DNA of 64,000 bases from Anadara kagoshimensis (GCA_021292105.1 CM037861.1:33031674-33095673); one strand, 5' to 3'; positions 1 to 13,700 are shown, numbered from the stretch's first letter. Program-made: numbers and translations. Notes: generated by a model from the letters alone, not told the origin.

Positions 1-271
1 TAGTGACACACAAAAATCTAGTGGTCACCCACAGCAAAAATCTTGTGGGTCACAACAAAAACCTTTAGTGGTCCCTTTAAATATAGTGACACACAAAAAT
101 CTAGTGGTCACCCACAGCAAAAATCTTGTGGGTCACAACAAAAACCTTTAGTGGTCCCTTTAAATATAGTGACACACAAAAATCTAGTGGTCACCCACAG
201 CAAAAATCTTGTGGGTCACAACAAAAACCTTTAGTGGTCCCTTGAAATATAGTGACACACAAAAATCTAGT
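1..271. repeat. 83-bp minisatellite, at least 3 copies, cut by window edge
   Basis: The unit starts at 1, 84, 167 and 250, so the period is 83 bp and copies are almost identical. Each unit contains smaller related pieces around gtggtcaccc and gtgggtcac. The array probably continues left of the window. A 63-codon open frame here is only a product of the repeat. Confidence 0.95.
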
Positions 272-1014
272 TATAGTAGTTGCCCAGGATCTTTGAAGCC
301 ATTCATTTTGCAGAAAAAAATACTGGTATCACAGGTAATTTATTGCAATTTATTCTACTGATTTTTGTTTTCTTACACAAAATTTATTGATCTAGAAGAA
401 AAATTTCTTTTTGATGACCTTTGACCTTTAGATATATCATACCCAAATATAATTGAATTCATTGTGAAGATGTTATTTTCAAAAAATTAGAAAACTGATA
501 CAAAAGGATAAAATAGGCTTGTAAAACATTACAGGGTATATCAGGATAAAAAAAGGAGTTGGTATGATAAGGGCCATATTTTACCCCTGTTTTTTTTTCC
601 AATATAAATATGGAAACTCCACACACATGTGTGATACAATTGTGGGATTTTCCACTTTTCAAATCTGTAGTTTAAGGTATATATACATACATATTGTATA
701 TTACAAGGTATATGAATACATAGATTGTGTATAATTTTTATAGGATAAATATGGGATCTTGTTATCAAGATAAATATTTGAATCAGGTTGATCCGATTCC
801 TAAGAGGATTACACTGTACAGATGTCCAGTTATTATTGTACTACTAAACTGACAGGTTCATTGATCACATTAAGATTAGAAAACATGGAAAATAAATATT
901 TGTATAGTGAAGTGTAAAAATATAATGTCCGCTGGGACATGTATGGCTGGTCACTTTGTTTGATGATTCAAATGCATTTTTGTGTGTTACATATGCAACT
1001 AATAGGTATATGTG

Positions 1015-1600
1015 TTTTGTCCACACACATTTGGGATCAGGTATTATATTTATTTCATTATTTTATCTTGTCCGACTTTTGTCTACATGCACTTGGGATC
1101 AGGTATTGTAAAGGTATTGATTTTTGTGATGTACTAATTTTCACTTATTTCATGTTCGTAAGTTTTGCGCGAAAATTAATACAGTGCAGAAAATAAATTA
1201 TGCCTATTGTGTTATAGTACATATTTCAAAAACATGAAAATTTAACTTCGTGGATCCATATGTCTGAATTTCCTTAACAGCGAAAAATAAATACACACCA
1301 AATTAGATATGTTTACAGTGTTTGTTTATTTCATTATTTTACTTTGTCTGAGAGCATTCTAAAGTACCGGTAAATGCTTTGGAAATAAATTAATTTTCTC
1401 ACATTTTCAAATTTCAAATTTTAAAATTTTTCTTAATTTTTCACTATAGAAAAATCATATACAGAGAAAATTATGAAAAAATAAATAAAATGCAATAAAA
1501 TCTGTTCATTTCTGATGCTTTTAGTACAGAAAGTATCAGATAAAATAATGAAATCATATAAATAAGTACCTGACCCAAAGTGCCTGTAGTTTTGTCTGTT
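1015..1600. repeat. Imperfect long inverted repeat
   Basis: A left arm near 1018-1075 (containing gggatcaggtatta and tttcattattttatc) is matched in inverted orientation near 1530-1597 (gataaaataatgaaat, tacctgaccc). Part of the arm is repeated directly near 1082-1110 and 1320-1350. It looks like an old fold-back or rearranged element. Confidence 0.5.
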
Positions 1601-1654
1601 GGATTAATAGTTTGCAGCAGGTTCTAGGAAATTTTATTGGAATTTTATCAAAAA

Positions 1655-1862
1655 TGCAAAAAACTGTATACAAAGACCACCAAAAGAACCTGAAATCATG
1701 GAGTTGATAGACAGGTGGTCTTTATAAAGAGGTTGAAATAAGAATAAAAGGAACTTAAAAGTTAAAACACTGGTCTTTATGGACAGGGAGGCCTTAAAAC
1801 ACAAGTTTTAGGAGACAAGTGGTCATTATAGAGTGGTGACGCTATTGCAGGCTTTACTGTGT
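1655..1862 (+). mobile_element. Fragment of 'gaccacc' inverted-repeat element family
   Basis: It carries the diagnostic words of a family seen several times in the window: accaccaaaagaacc at the left, ggtctttataaagaggt inside, and ggctttactgt at the right end. Related copies lie at 8,455-8,612, 17,340-17,455 and 26,851-28,198. It is diverged and has no coding capacity. Confidence 0.55.
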
Positions 1863-2981
1863 GTTTATCTAGTTGTGTTTGTACTTTGCTATAAGGCTAC
1901 CACCAGTTTTTTTCACAAATACTGTTCTTTTTATAAAGTCATTTGAAAATGAAAAAGAAACATTATATTTTTAAATAGATGGATTTTTCTAGACATACAA
2001 TATATAATAATCCTATCAAATCACAAATATTTGTAAGGAATAAAAATTCACCATTATCATGGATTAGTGTTATTAAATACCATGAAATTTAATGTGCATG
2101 AAAATTTTTACTTACCAAAACTCTAGTAGGATTTATTTTCACAAAACATGAAAATTTCTCCCAACATCATTTATAAAGTTCAAAATCACAATGCTAGAAT
2201 AAAAAACCCTGAAAATATTCATCATTCTTTTAACAATGGTACTCGTGTACATCCTCTTTGTAGATAGATTTTATTTTCACTGTTTGATTCCATTTAAGGA
2301 GGCTTTAATGTCCTACTGCCAAGACTCTTGTTTTAATATAAAGAAAATTATAATATGTTGCCATATGTTTTGTAGATGAAACAAGGTAGCAATTACAAGC
2401 TGTTATGATATTTGAAAATTTTGTAAGATTTTGAATGTGATGATAACAACAACACATGTGAAATGGACATCTTAACAGCTGTTTCTCAGAATTAGTTTTT
2501 AAATCATTAAATATTTATGTTCTCTTTAAATTTTGAGAGTCATCATATTCAGTAATTAATCTTGATTTTTTAATGGATGTTGAGCGTCATCATGATCATA
2601 GATTAATCCTGATTTTTTATGGATGTCAGATCGACATATTGAGACTGACCTGCGTCAGAATCAAGTCGGAATGACCGACAGGAAATCCTTACCGATCCAT
2701 AAATCTATAAATTTTATTGGTTCTGATTCAAAAACGTATTTATTACTGGTACATGCCGAAGTATTAGTTGTGTACTGACTACTGAGTAATGAATAAGCTA
2801 GATTAATTGTGGATAGTACAATGGTAAAAATAGATACATTAGTAATGGGACATGATAGTACTCGGTTGATTTGTATTGAATGAGTACTGACCATTAGAAT
2901 ATATATACCGTATAATGGTACCTGAACAGAGAAGTAATTCGAAGGTGTTCCAGTAATTTAGGGGTAAATATAGGAATTTTG

Positions 2982-3110
2982 CACAGGAACCTGAAATTTT
3001 ATCCTGAAATACGTAAATAACCCAATATACTTTTTTTTATAGTTTAGGTAGGGTTTTGACCATATATTGGGTAAATTATGTATTTCGGATAAAATTTCAA
3101 GTTCCTGTGA
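2982..3110. repeat. Fold-back (hairpin) repeat, ~48-bp arms
   Basis: The left arm at about 2982-3029 begins cacaggaacctgaaatttta. The right arm at about 3063-3110 ends aaatttcaagttcctgtg, its inverted counterpart. A loop of about 33 bp separates them. Only a few mismatches are seen over the arms. Confidence 0.85.
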
Positions 3111-4129
3111 ATTTTGTTACGATTTCACTAATGTCACAAGTTTTTACCGCTTTTTTTGAAATGGGTTTAACTAATGGAAGAGTGGAAGACAGGGTGTGAT
3201 AAAATAGTTTTTATTGAGGCCTTTGAAAATTTCCAGGTTGAATATAAATTGTGACATGTCTGTAAAATGACCAATGATTCTGGCAAGGGTATTCTAAGAT
3301 CCTATCATAATAACATAGGGTTAAGATACTGGAGAAATTTTTATTGTATTGTTGAAAGATTAGATTAAGTTTTAAAAGTACATTATCAGTTTTGGCATTA
3401 ATATTGAATAGCTGATTTTTTTTGGCAGGAGTGAAAACTTAAAGTTTATTTTTAAAAGTGAAAGTAGATTTCTGTTAGGAATATCCAGTGGAAAAAATGC
3501 TGCAGATATTTCTGGAAATATATATAATTGCATGCATGGTGTAGTACAGTACTATACTAAGGTTATATATATATATATTTTACTGGGTAGGCAATGTTGG
3601 AAATAGGGGGTATTTGTCTCTTTATAGACTGCTCTAGTATTTTCTGTACAGTACATAGTACACACAGATACATACTCAACAGTACACACAAATACATACC
3701 CATATATTTTCAGACTAACCAATTTGATAGATTTATCCATTTTTGACGGAATTATACCTTTGTACCAGAAAAAAATGGATAAACAGACTGATAAAATGAA
3801 AAGGTCAAATTAGACAGATTCTTCCCATTTTGACAGATTTTCAAAATTCAAAATACTGAAAATTCTGACTTTTTGTATGGAAATTGTACCAAAACACTTA
3901 AGGATAAAAAGGTACCTAAATGGCAACCTTGCACACTTAAAATGTACTGATCTGGACAAATAATTAAATTTGATTGGTCAGCCTGTATTTTGATCTACAT
4001 TTTCAGTCATTAAATAAAGTCAGTTTAACATTTGCTAAGATCATTAGTGACATAAAAATGATATATCTTACTAATTGATATATGAATGTTTTATGATGTC
4101 ATAAAACAGGTAGGTTAGATTAAATATAT

Positions 4130-4390
4130 GTATCCAAGTTCAAATGGGTGACTTTGACTTGATAAATGGACAAATAGAAATGGTTGACTTTGACCTGAAA
4201 ATGGAAATATGGATATCCAAATGAAAATGGTCGATTTCGACCAGAAAAATTGAAATACAGGCCAGATTAAATACATTTATTCAATAGAAATGACTGACTT
4301 TGACCTAAGAAATGCAAAAACTGCCAAGATTAAATATATAAATAAAATGGAAATGGTTCACTTTGATTGGGAAAATGGAAATACCGACCC
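4130..4390 (+). repeat. Degenerate ~55-65 bp tandem block with 'gactttgacc' core
   Basis: Five diverged units repeat the pattern aaatggttgactttgacctg followed by an A-rich stretch (cores near 4150, 4187, 4230, 4291 and 4358). No reading frame is kept. Confidence 0.6.
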
Positions 4391-5504
4391 CGCTGTTAAA
4401 ATCAAGTTACAAAACTTAGTAATACCGTAGCTGGACTGATGTTGCTCTTTTGATGGTTTGACCGGAAGATAAGAACAACTGGATCCAGTGAGAAGTAATA
4501 GAACCATATACTTTAAACATATTATTTTAAGCATGTACATGTATTTATTTTTGCATGTACAATTTTCAGCATGTACCAATTTCAGTGAAAATTAAAAATT
4601 GGGTAAATTGTGTACATTCTCATGGATTGCCTTGTGCACTATGATCATATTCAATTTAACCATGAATTTAAATTAAGGGTCATCTAAGTAGGAAAATTCA
4701 AGTGAAAACCATTTGGTTGAAAAGCGTGAAAGAGGGATATAGTTATGAAACTACCTACACAAGTGTGAAGATTTATAAATAAAAATTAAGCAGAAATTGA
4801 TAATTTAAGAAATTTTAAAATATTTGTTGCATTTTTATTATGAAAATTGTGCAAGAATTGTGTTGGGGAAAAATAGTTTTTACCCTTGTATAACGAACTA
4901 ATTTAAAAAATGATTAATATAGTCAACGTCATAGAGCAGTGCAAAATGGCCAGAGTTTGTTAAAGAGATATGAGGTTTTTGAAAACTTGACAATTTACGG
5001 TTGAGGTTTTCTATGATTTGTTTTCACTTGAATGTTCCTACTTAGATGACCCTTAATGCTACTGTATTACCATGAAAATTGCCAAAATTAGTACACCACT
5101 AAAATTAGTACAATTACAGTACATTGTACTGCTGTTACTTCATTCACCCTTAAGATTGTATGTTGTGCATTTATAGTACTTGGTTCTATTACTTCTGAAC
5201 ATTATTTACCATAGTCAACCTGACTACGGTAAAACCCAATGGTCAGTTCTGTGGACAGTCTGACCTGGTCAGTTGATCATGGTCACCTTGACTTGTCATT
5301 GATCTATTTAATGAATTATTTATTTGTATTTAATTGGTAAATATAGATTAAATTAGATTTAAAACAAGAAGGGAGTTTTACTCAATAAATACTAACACCT
5401 TTTATAATATCCAATAAATATTGAATTTTAGGTCCAGGTCAAAATTATTTCACTTGCATCAAGGCATAAACATGTGGCAGGCCAGACTTTTTAAGGGGAG
5501 GACC

Positions 5505-5610
5505 AGCTCAGTTGATAGATTATTTGCTTAGTATTGAGGTCTTGGGTTTAAATCTCAGTTTAGCTTCTGCGTTTTTCCCTTTTCTGTTACAAATGGGTTC
5601 CAACTCTGAG
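5505..5610 (+). mobile_element. tRNA-headed SINE fragment (second family)
   Basis: A tRNA-like head with an A-box (accagctcagttgatag) and a B-box-like segment (cttgggtttaaatctc) is followed by the family word cttttctgttac. Related heads occur at 15,100-15,235 and 31,103-31,215. Confidence 0.6.
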
Positions 5611-5849
5611 AAGTAGGTGACCAAAAGGGTCGTCCCAGGATGAAATCGACCGGTTTCATTTCAAAGTACCAGTGCATGTAGTTGAATAAAAAACAGGAAT
5701 TGAAAATGTGTTGGATCAGACTTGATAGGTGACTAGGTTGCTTTTTTGATTAAGCATTTTACTAGTACTGGAAAAGTTTTGGTTTGAGTGTTTTCCTTTT
5801 TCTGTTACAAATGAAACGTAGTAACTGTTATCCAACAAAATCAACACCA

Positions 5850-6176
5850 TACAGGTTGGTAGAGTACTTGCTCTGTAAGTGGGAGGTTATGGGTTTGAAC
5901 CCTGACCGGGTCTGACCCAAGACTTGAAAGTGGGTAGTGACTGTTCTTTCGCCAAGCACTCTGCATTACGAAATAAAAGTCATGGTTCTTTCGGATGGGA
6001 ACTTAAAATAAACAAGGTCCCCTGTCACGGTGGGCTTGGCAAAGTAAAGATTCCTGCTGTATAATGCCATCAGCACAAGGCACAGGCAAAATTTCTGCAC
6101 TTCTCTTATAGCTAGCAATGCCTCAATATAAGTGAAATATTCTTGACTGGAACGTTTAACACCATTACTCAACTCT
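5850..6176 (+). mobile_element. tRNA-derived SINE, near full length
   Basis: The element has an A-box region (ggttggtagagtacttgc), a B-box (gggtttgaaccc), the family body (gtctgacccaagacttg, aatgccatcagc, tatagct) and a tail ending accattactcaactc. It is diverged from the best copy at 45,443-45,789. Near-identical ~52-bp direct repeats flank it (5,800-5,852 and 6,176-6,230). Confidence 0.85.
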
Positions 6177-7009
6177 TTCCTGTTAAAAATGAAACATAAC
6201 TGTTATCCAATAAAAATCAACACCATACGGTTAATTTAACTGATATACATAATTTTGTGTGACTGTTATTATTTGATTTTCTATTGAACACATGACTGCC
6301 ATAAATTTGAAAAATAATAAATGAAAAAAAATTTCTCGCATATATATACCGTAATTTGATTTTTTTTAATCGCCTCATTAATTATTTAAAATCATAGTTT
6401 AAAATTATCGAATTATATATTGCATCACACATGTTGTTTTTTAAATAAAAAGATGGAAAGTCAATAAATACCACAAAACACAGCTAAGTAAAACAGGTGA
6501 CATATTAAATACTGGTAATGACTTTTTTTTTCACTTTTATGCATTTGTCTCGAATTAATTCCTTGGTAGACTTCATTAACCGAGCCATCAATAAATGATC
6601 AGATTGTCCGGGAATAGTTAAAATATCAGTTTCTTCATTTTCATGACAATAGAGAAAATTTGTTTTGTGACAAAATTTGAATTATTAATCAGTATACCTT
6701 GCTCGGCTGTGGTTAGAATCAGTCAAGTGTGTTATTTGTAGTAAAACATTGTAATTCCATAGTAAAATGCAGTCACATGGAAACCGGCACAGAAATACAG
6801 ACCGTTGGTTATAACATATGGTGTCTTCAGATTTTACTTGAAAATGGATTGTACAACTTGTAATATTATATATATAACATGTACATGTGCATCATGCATT
6901 TTCGTTTATTTCTCATTTGAGGTAAGACAAATTTTCCTGGATATTATTTTTTTTTAAATTGAAAATTACCAATATTTAAGGTATATTTTAAGTTTTTAAA
7001 AATTTAATC

Positions 7010-7170
7010 TATGTTACCATTCCTGGTAGTCAAAATCACCACTTGCTAATAATTTCTGAGAAATACTTGCAAAAAGTAACCGGTTTTAGAGAAAATTTGT
7101 GAAAAAATATTTAAAATGGACTTTTTTCCCAATTTTTGAGATTTTGCTTTAAATTATTTTAATTATGTGG
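7010..7170 (+). repeat. Copy of dispersed 'ggtagccaaaatc' repeat
   Basis: It shares ordered words with copies at 24,440-24,620, 31,960-32,090 and 33,345-34,010: ctggtagtcaaaatcacc, then tctgagaaat, then a run like aaaagtaaccggtttt, then atgtggaaacc. It is non-coding and diverged. Confidence 0.6.
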
Positions 7171-8454
7171 AAACCTAGATTTATGAATACATTTTTTTTT
7201 TTTTTGCAATAGTCAAACCTAATTGTTTAATAATAACTGATTTAATTAAATTCTTTATGTGTCGGTTTATAAATTAATTTAAATATTCAAGAAATGAAAT
7301 TTATCAGAAAAATGGAAACTATTAGAAATAAATACATCCTCCAAATAAATTTATTTTTTTTCTTTCTGATAATTTAAATAACTTTTAGCAAAATGTAATA
7401 CATGTATAACTTTTTAGATGTTGTTAAAAAACTTACAAATGTGTTGGTGAATTAAATTGCACTATTGTACTATAATCCAGTGTGTTAGTGAATAGCACAA
7501 AATTTAATGTCAACACAATATTTATAATCAAGATTTATCATATTTTCACAAAATACTGAGAAATTAAATTTTGCTACCATATTTTCCTATTTTTGAGGGT
7601 TAGTAAATACCAGACTTTATCTTAACAAAGTATTCAATTGAGATTTATTTTTACAAAATATGATTCTATGAAATTTTCTCCCAACAGTTAACGTTTTTTT
7701 CTTTAAAAATTGCAAACCACAAACTTTTCTAACCCCACGAAAAATAATGATTTTACAGTATATATTATGTAAAATGAAACATACATCTAGTACTTACTGG
7801 GTATCTGGTTTTAAATTGCTAATTTGACACTTGGCTAGTGCTGTTAATATTTAGCGTATAAGTTTGCTAAACCATTATCATTTTACACCCAGGGTTTTGA
7901 TAAATTTTAACATAAAAAAATTGGTAAAATATGTTTAACAAGCGATGTCCTTATATCTATAAAATAGCTTTTTACTCTTAATGTAATTCAATTTACATAT
8001 CAGTACTGAACTGAAAATTTTAAAACAACGCATTTCAGGTTGATGAAATTCTACTTATTTTCATCTTTTCAGCAAAAAATTTACAAAATGCTAGATTGCA
8101 TAACCCAAATTTTGATTCACTAGCTATTGATGATAATTAATTAAGCTCTGAAAAAACTGGGTCCTGAATTTTGACATGGAATGAAATATTTTCATTTGTA
8201 CCATCTGATGAAATTTTGTTTTTGACCAAAAAGCCCATACATGACAAAATGGTAGAAAAAGTCATTTTGAACATGTTTGTGAAAGATAATTTTTTCAAAA
8301 ATATTACATTTCACATAGAATTTAATACAGGTACAAAAGGAAGTCTTTTTGGAAATGTTATTTTTAAACACACATTCAGGACTTAATTTTCACTGATAAA
8401 TTCAGGAAGAAATAAAGTGCAGTTTAAATAACGATATGTATTGCAATCAAACAT

Positions 8455-8612
8455 ATCTATGATGGTCACCCAAGGGAACCATTTAAAGAGGCCTCAATGG
8501 AAAGGTAGCCTTTATACACAGGTTCAAGTAGTATGAATAGAGAACAATTGGGATGATATTCTACTGGTCTTTATTAGTAGGTGGCCCTTATATAGATGTT
8601 TGACTGTATATT
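8455..8612 (+). mobile_element. Fragment of 'gaccacc' inverted-repeat element family
   Basis: It contains ggtcacccaagggaacc, an internal block like gaatagagaacaattggga, and the right end cttatatagatgtttgactg. These words also appear, in the same order, around the minisatellite element at 26,851-28,198. Confidence 0.6.
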
Positions 8613-10798
8613 CTAACTGACCAATAAATACATTGTACTTTATCCAGGTGTGTCATGATGATACTTCAGGATCTAACATCCCTTTCATCCTGGTATTTCA
8701 GAGGACATAAACCTTCCCAGATACCAAGGTGTGAAAATTACTTATAGCCAAATGTCATCAAATTTCAGAGATGAAGCTTAACTATTTTGAGTCAGGGGAC
8801 TAGCTCACTTTAGAAAAGAAATTGTAATAATAGTATATAGGTAAAATGTCACTGTGTAATCATTAATGGGGCACAGATTGATTTTTAGTAGCCTTGGGCT
8901 ACTGGGCTCCTGCTTATCTTCATCCCTGAATTTCAAGTGGGACCACCATGTTTTAAAAGTTCCCAGTCCTGTGGCCATCATCACATTACAGCTTCATTCG
9001 TAGTTTCATACACTGCTGGCTATTCTAGGATATTCCATAAATAAATGGCATGTTTTCAGCATTACTCATTTAATCTTAACAATCCTTAATTTGACAATAA
9101 TGCAAATCTGGAATTTCCACTGCCCCTGGCCACATAAATTGATATTAGATAAAAACTCTGAGATAGGCTATGGTACATAAATGCTTATTATTTGAAAGAA
9201 CCCAAGTAAAGGTTGTTACTGTTGAGAAAATTTAAAAAAAAATCGCTATTGAAAATGTAAGTAGGACTTCTGTTTGTATCCCTGTCCAATATTTGTAAAA
9301 AATTTCAGGGTTTAATCTTGAATTTTTCAGAAGGGCCATTTTCAAAAACTTTCCCTAAAATATGTCAACACTATTATTTTTGCATTCATGTTGTGGTAAA
9401 TGTGGCCTACTAAGGCCTTGACAATGGGGTCATTTGGCAAAATAAAGGACCAATGGCCCTATGGTAGAATGAACACTGTTTTAAAAAAAAAAAAATCTTT
9501 TTGCAACAATGCTTGCTCAAAATGGCTTGATTGTCATTTTAAGGCATTTCAGTCAAAATTAAAACTTTAGTGGTGGGAACACATGGAAGTCTTTTTATTT
9601 ACAATATATGTTTGATATTTACAATTATTTAGGGTTAAGGGTGGAACTGATACATACAATATTGATTAGTACATACCACATATCTGTCAGCATGTATTTT
9701 GGTGATTTGAACCTTGTGTCACTTAGCTGTTTATATGACCCATTTTGAAGCTGAAAATTATAACTTAAAACGAATAGGGGATTTTAGTTAAAAACAATTC
9801 ATTTCCAGACTTGCTAAAATAAATGATTTAAACTGCATGGTTTTAAGACCTAATGGGTGTCTTCCCTCTATTCCCAGATTTAAAAAAACAGCAGTCCCCA
9901 TATTTTTCCTACATGCAAAAGTTAGAAATTAATCAAATGTAGGAATAGAGGGAATGAACCACGTGATGACCTAACATTTTAAAGTTTATTTGAAGTCTTA
10001 TTATTTTACTGAGGAAATATATCACCTTGAAATGTGGTACTTTGCAACTGATCTGAGAATTGTAATTTTGTCATAACATTGATTAATATAGGTATGAAAC
10101 ATAATATACAGAAATCTCACTGACAAAATACCTGTTTCCAATCCTGTTAGCCAAAATTGACACCATTTTCTGATAAATTATTTCAAAATATAGCAAATTA
10201 GTGGTCAAAAATACTTTTAAAAAAGCTATATATGGTATTTTCATAAATAATGAAGTTTGGCTACTACCAATTTAAAATTTATGAAAACCAAAAAAATGCT
10301 GCATAAAAATTGTTAATCCATTGTAGTTGAAATTTGTTTTGCAAAATTGCCAGTGAAAAATTGCCAAAGTGAAATGTTCATGATTTATATATGGAATTGT
10401 GGGAAACTATAAGTTACACATAACTTCATAGATTTCGTAATTATTGTACTAACAATTACATCCACGCATGTTGCCTCGGACACTTGGCGACCAAAAATGT
10501 TGTCTGGACTTTGAGAAATTACCATTAGCATTGAAATTAAACTGAAAAATTCAATCAAGCAAGATTCATATTTTTTTGCTCATTATAAAATTGGACAAAG
10601 TTTTGGCACATGAGTGTATTTGGATATTGAAAAAAAATGAGGCATTAAAAGGTTCCGAGTTATACAGAATTTTGTTAATGTTGTGGTATCTCAGTTTCTC
10701 TGAAATAGATAAAAGTATTGAGATATTTTTTATTTTATTTTCAGAAACCTTAATGTGAAGTTTTAACAGTTCCGATTAAAGTTGGTTTTGATGGAATT

Positions 10799-13700
10799 AT
10801 GCCCTGGACAGTTACATCATTGCTATTTATACCACTTCTATTTGCGTTTACATGTAAGTATTTATAATTATGTGCTGCTCATCAGAGAGGAGTTACCACT
10901 GTGGTAGCTCAGTTGGAAGAGTGCTCACTCCATAATTGAGAGGTCATGGGTTCAAATTCGGACAAGGTCTGACCCAAGACTTAAAAGTGGGTAGTCACTG
11001 TTCCTTTGCCAAGCACTCAGCATTATGAAATGAAAGTCATGATTCTTTCAGATGGGAACTTAAAATAAATGAGGTCCTCTGTCATGGTGGGTTTGGCATG
11101 ATAAAGAACCTTGCTGTATAATGCCATCAGCGCAACACACAGGCAAAATTTCTGTACCTTTACCTATAGCTGGCGATGTCTCGGTATAAGTGAAATATTC
11201 TTAACTGGGAGGTTAACCACCATTACGCAACTCAACTCAGAGAGGAGTTCTAATGCCTGTATACAACAATCCAGGGGTGGATAACTCTAAGCTACCTGAG
11301 CGGTTACAAATATTTAACACCTATGATAGAAAAATATCATAACCTCCACAAAAATTTTAATTTTGAATGGAAAAAAGCCCAAAATAAAGGAATCATTAAT
11401 TAAGTCAATTTGAACATTTCTGTGATTTTTTTCTGTGGATGGGTTTAATTACAAAAAGAAATTCTATCAAAATATTTTTATTTTTGGCTCACAATTTAGA
11501 TATGCCAAATACAATTTGAAAAAATGTGGAGTTGTGTAATTGTTGCAATAAATATGTTTAAAATTATTTTATACAAAACAGAAAGCATTTAGTGCATGTA
11601 CTAAGAATTTGATTATCTCTGATAAGATATAATTCTTATATATTTAGATGAACCATCATGTCTTTATCGTCTTTTTATCTGCCTTGGGGGCAATTTTGTA
11701 CTTTAGTTTGCGCCTTTTATTGTTGTACAAATGTACTTTTATTGCAGAATTTTTTTCTTACCTTAAATAGATAGAACTATTCACTTGTGAGTAGGCTGAA
11801 CCACCCCCATATATAATACCCGGTAATCAAAATAACCGGCACCATTTATACATGTGTAAAATATTTTTATGCTTTGAAATATTTTAATATCTCTTTAACT
11901 CGACTTCCTCTGATTTTAATTTTATTTCAATGAATAAAAAATTACCATTAGCTTGACCATTAGCTCTTAATGTCCAATGCTTATACCAGTAGACGTCTCG
12001 GAACTTTGTTAATCAAAAGTCTTATCATATTTAAATTACATCTCCACTCATAAGGATAAATTAATTGGATGCTATAGTTGGACATAACCAATTACGTGTA
12101 TATTAAAATCTTTGTGCTTATACAGGATAAGCAGACTTGAAAGGTGGTGGAATTGGACATCTTTCCAAGTCTGATTAATAATTTACATTTATAAGATTGT
12201 TTCTAAATATTTACAATATAACTGTATCTCTCTTCGATGAAACATACAGAAGCAATTGTATTGCAATTCCTGTTGAAAGACAATAGGGGTCATGACCCTT
12301 GATGTGCATCAATTTTCCCACAATATTAAGTCATGTTCCGCACAGGAGGTCACGTGATCATGTGAGATACGCCGATCTTGCATGGCTAAAAACCCTATAT
12401 CACACGAGCAGATATGGAAAAAATAGCGCCAAGGTACAAAATATTTATTAAAAGAAAGAATTGTGAATATAAGAAATGACATTTCTGCCTATGGTATTTC
12501 AAGGGGTAATAAAAGAAAGTGTGGCACATGCCAAATTCGATAAAGGGCAAAGCCCTTCATTTTTAATTTGGCACGCGCCACACTTGTCTTAATAATTTCT
12601 TAATAGAAGGTGCCTTATCACCTACTGTAAAAAGTCAAATGGGTGGCCCACATATCAGCAGAATTACGAGAATTAAATGAATTAAGTTAAGAATTTTGCC
12701 ATACCACTCTTCAGGGTTTTACACGAGGGGGAGGAGGAAGGGTGGGGGTGGTGCTGGTTTTTACATGATATACGGATATACACTAGACCACCTCAGTATC
12801 TGATCATTGATTTTTAATGTAATTTTGTTATAAATAACTTTTTATGTACCTGAGTTTGATTGTATCCTTCCTTTAGACTTACATTAATGCGATCACAAAT
12901 CCATTTTTAAAATCCGGTTCCAGAGCAATTTTGATAATTGCAATAAAAAAAAAATTATAAAGTTTTTATTTATCAATTTGATCAGCAATTTTTACGCTTA
13001 TTGAGCCATATAGGCAATTATCAGTGTAGGTATAAAAAGTATGTACAGTTGTAAATAGATTGGCATTTTATAGTGACATATAACCCAGTACCCCAGGTAT
13101 TGATGATACGACCTGGTCGTTGGACTCTTGTTTTAAGATTTAAAAGTACAGAATATTTTACAAGATATATGTGTACATGTGCATACACTATTGTGTAACA
13201 CAACTTGAGGAGATTAGTTTGGAGTGACTTTTTGTTGATTTGGGTAAATCAGTTTGGAGTGAATTTTTGTGGATTTTAAAACACCATGAATCAGAACGTA
13301 AACTGTGATGACAACATTTCAGGTGGTAAGGATATATTTATCATGTTGTATTAAGCTTGGTAGAAGGATTATTTATATTTATATAAATTAATTCTTCTGT
13401 TTTTATGTATTCAAACTTTTAATCCCTTGTTTCAAATTGTTCTTGAAACCATGCTTTTGAAAATGTGCCATTTTGTTGTCAAAAGTGCTATGGGTATTTT
13501 TTTCATATGCTTAAAACTAACTGCATAGTCTTTTAAGAGTGAAAACTTTTGATTTTTTAAGACAAAAAGAAAATCCAGCTACTTTTTTAAGGCAGTCATT
13601 TCTTGAATGGTGGAGAAAACTAGAGTACTTGGTGAAAACCCCCTACCTTCAACAAGTAAACTGTCTAAACTTTTATTCGTTAAAGTTTCTACCTGAATGG

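Larger units (their letters stand above)
272..5490. other. Non-coding AT-rich DNA, no gene seen
   Basis: Short open frames here lack codon bias, splice context or any recognisable family. The stretch contains the separately listed inverted repeats, a degenerate tandem block and one fragment of a dispersed element. No exon of a neighbouring gene could be identified. Confidence 0.6.
6231..10798. other. Non-coding DNA upstream of the EGF-ligand gene
   Basis: No gene was recognised. The stretch holds AT-rich sequence and old dispersed repeats (about 7,010-7,170, 8,455-8,612 and 10,110-10,230). Open frames of up to 71 codons show no family resemblance. The promoter of the gene starting at 10,799 should lie here or upstream, but no clear core element was seen. 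Confidence 0.55.

Noticed and set aside
8171..8386. 71-codon open frame in intergenic DNA
   Set aside because: No family resemblance, AT-rich composition equal to its surroundings and no splice partners.
10895..10980. tRNA-like A and B boxes, also at 5,850, 15,200, 28,804-29,135, 31,103, 34,430, 40,240-40,345 and 45,700
   Set aside because: Spacing, mismatches in the stems and the shared downstream bodies show they are SINE heads, not tRNA genes.
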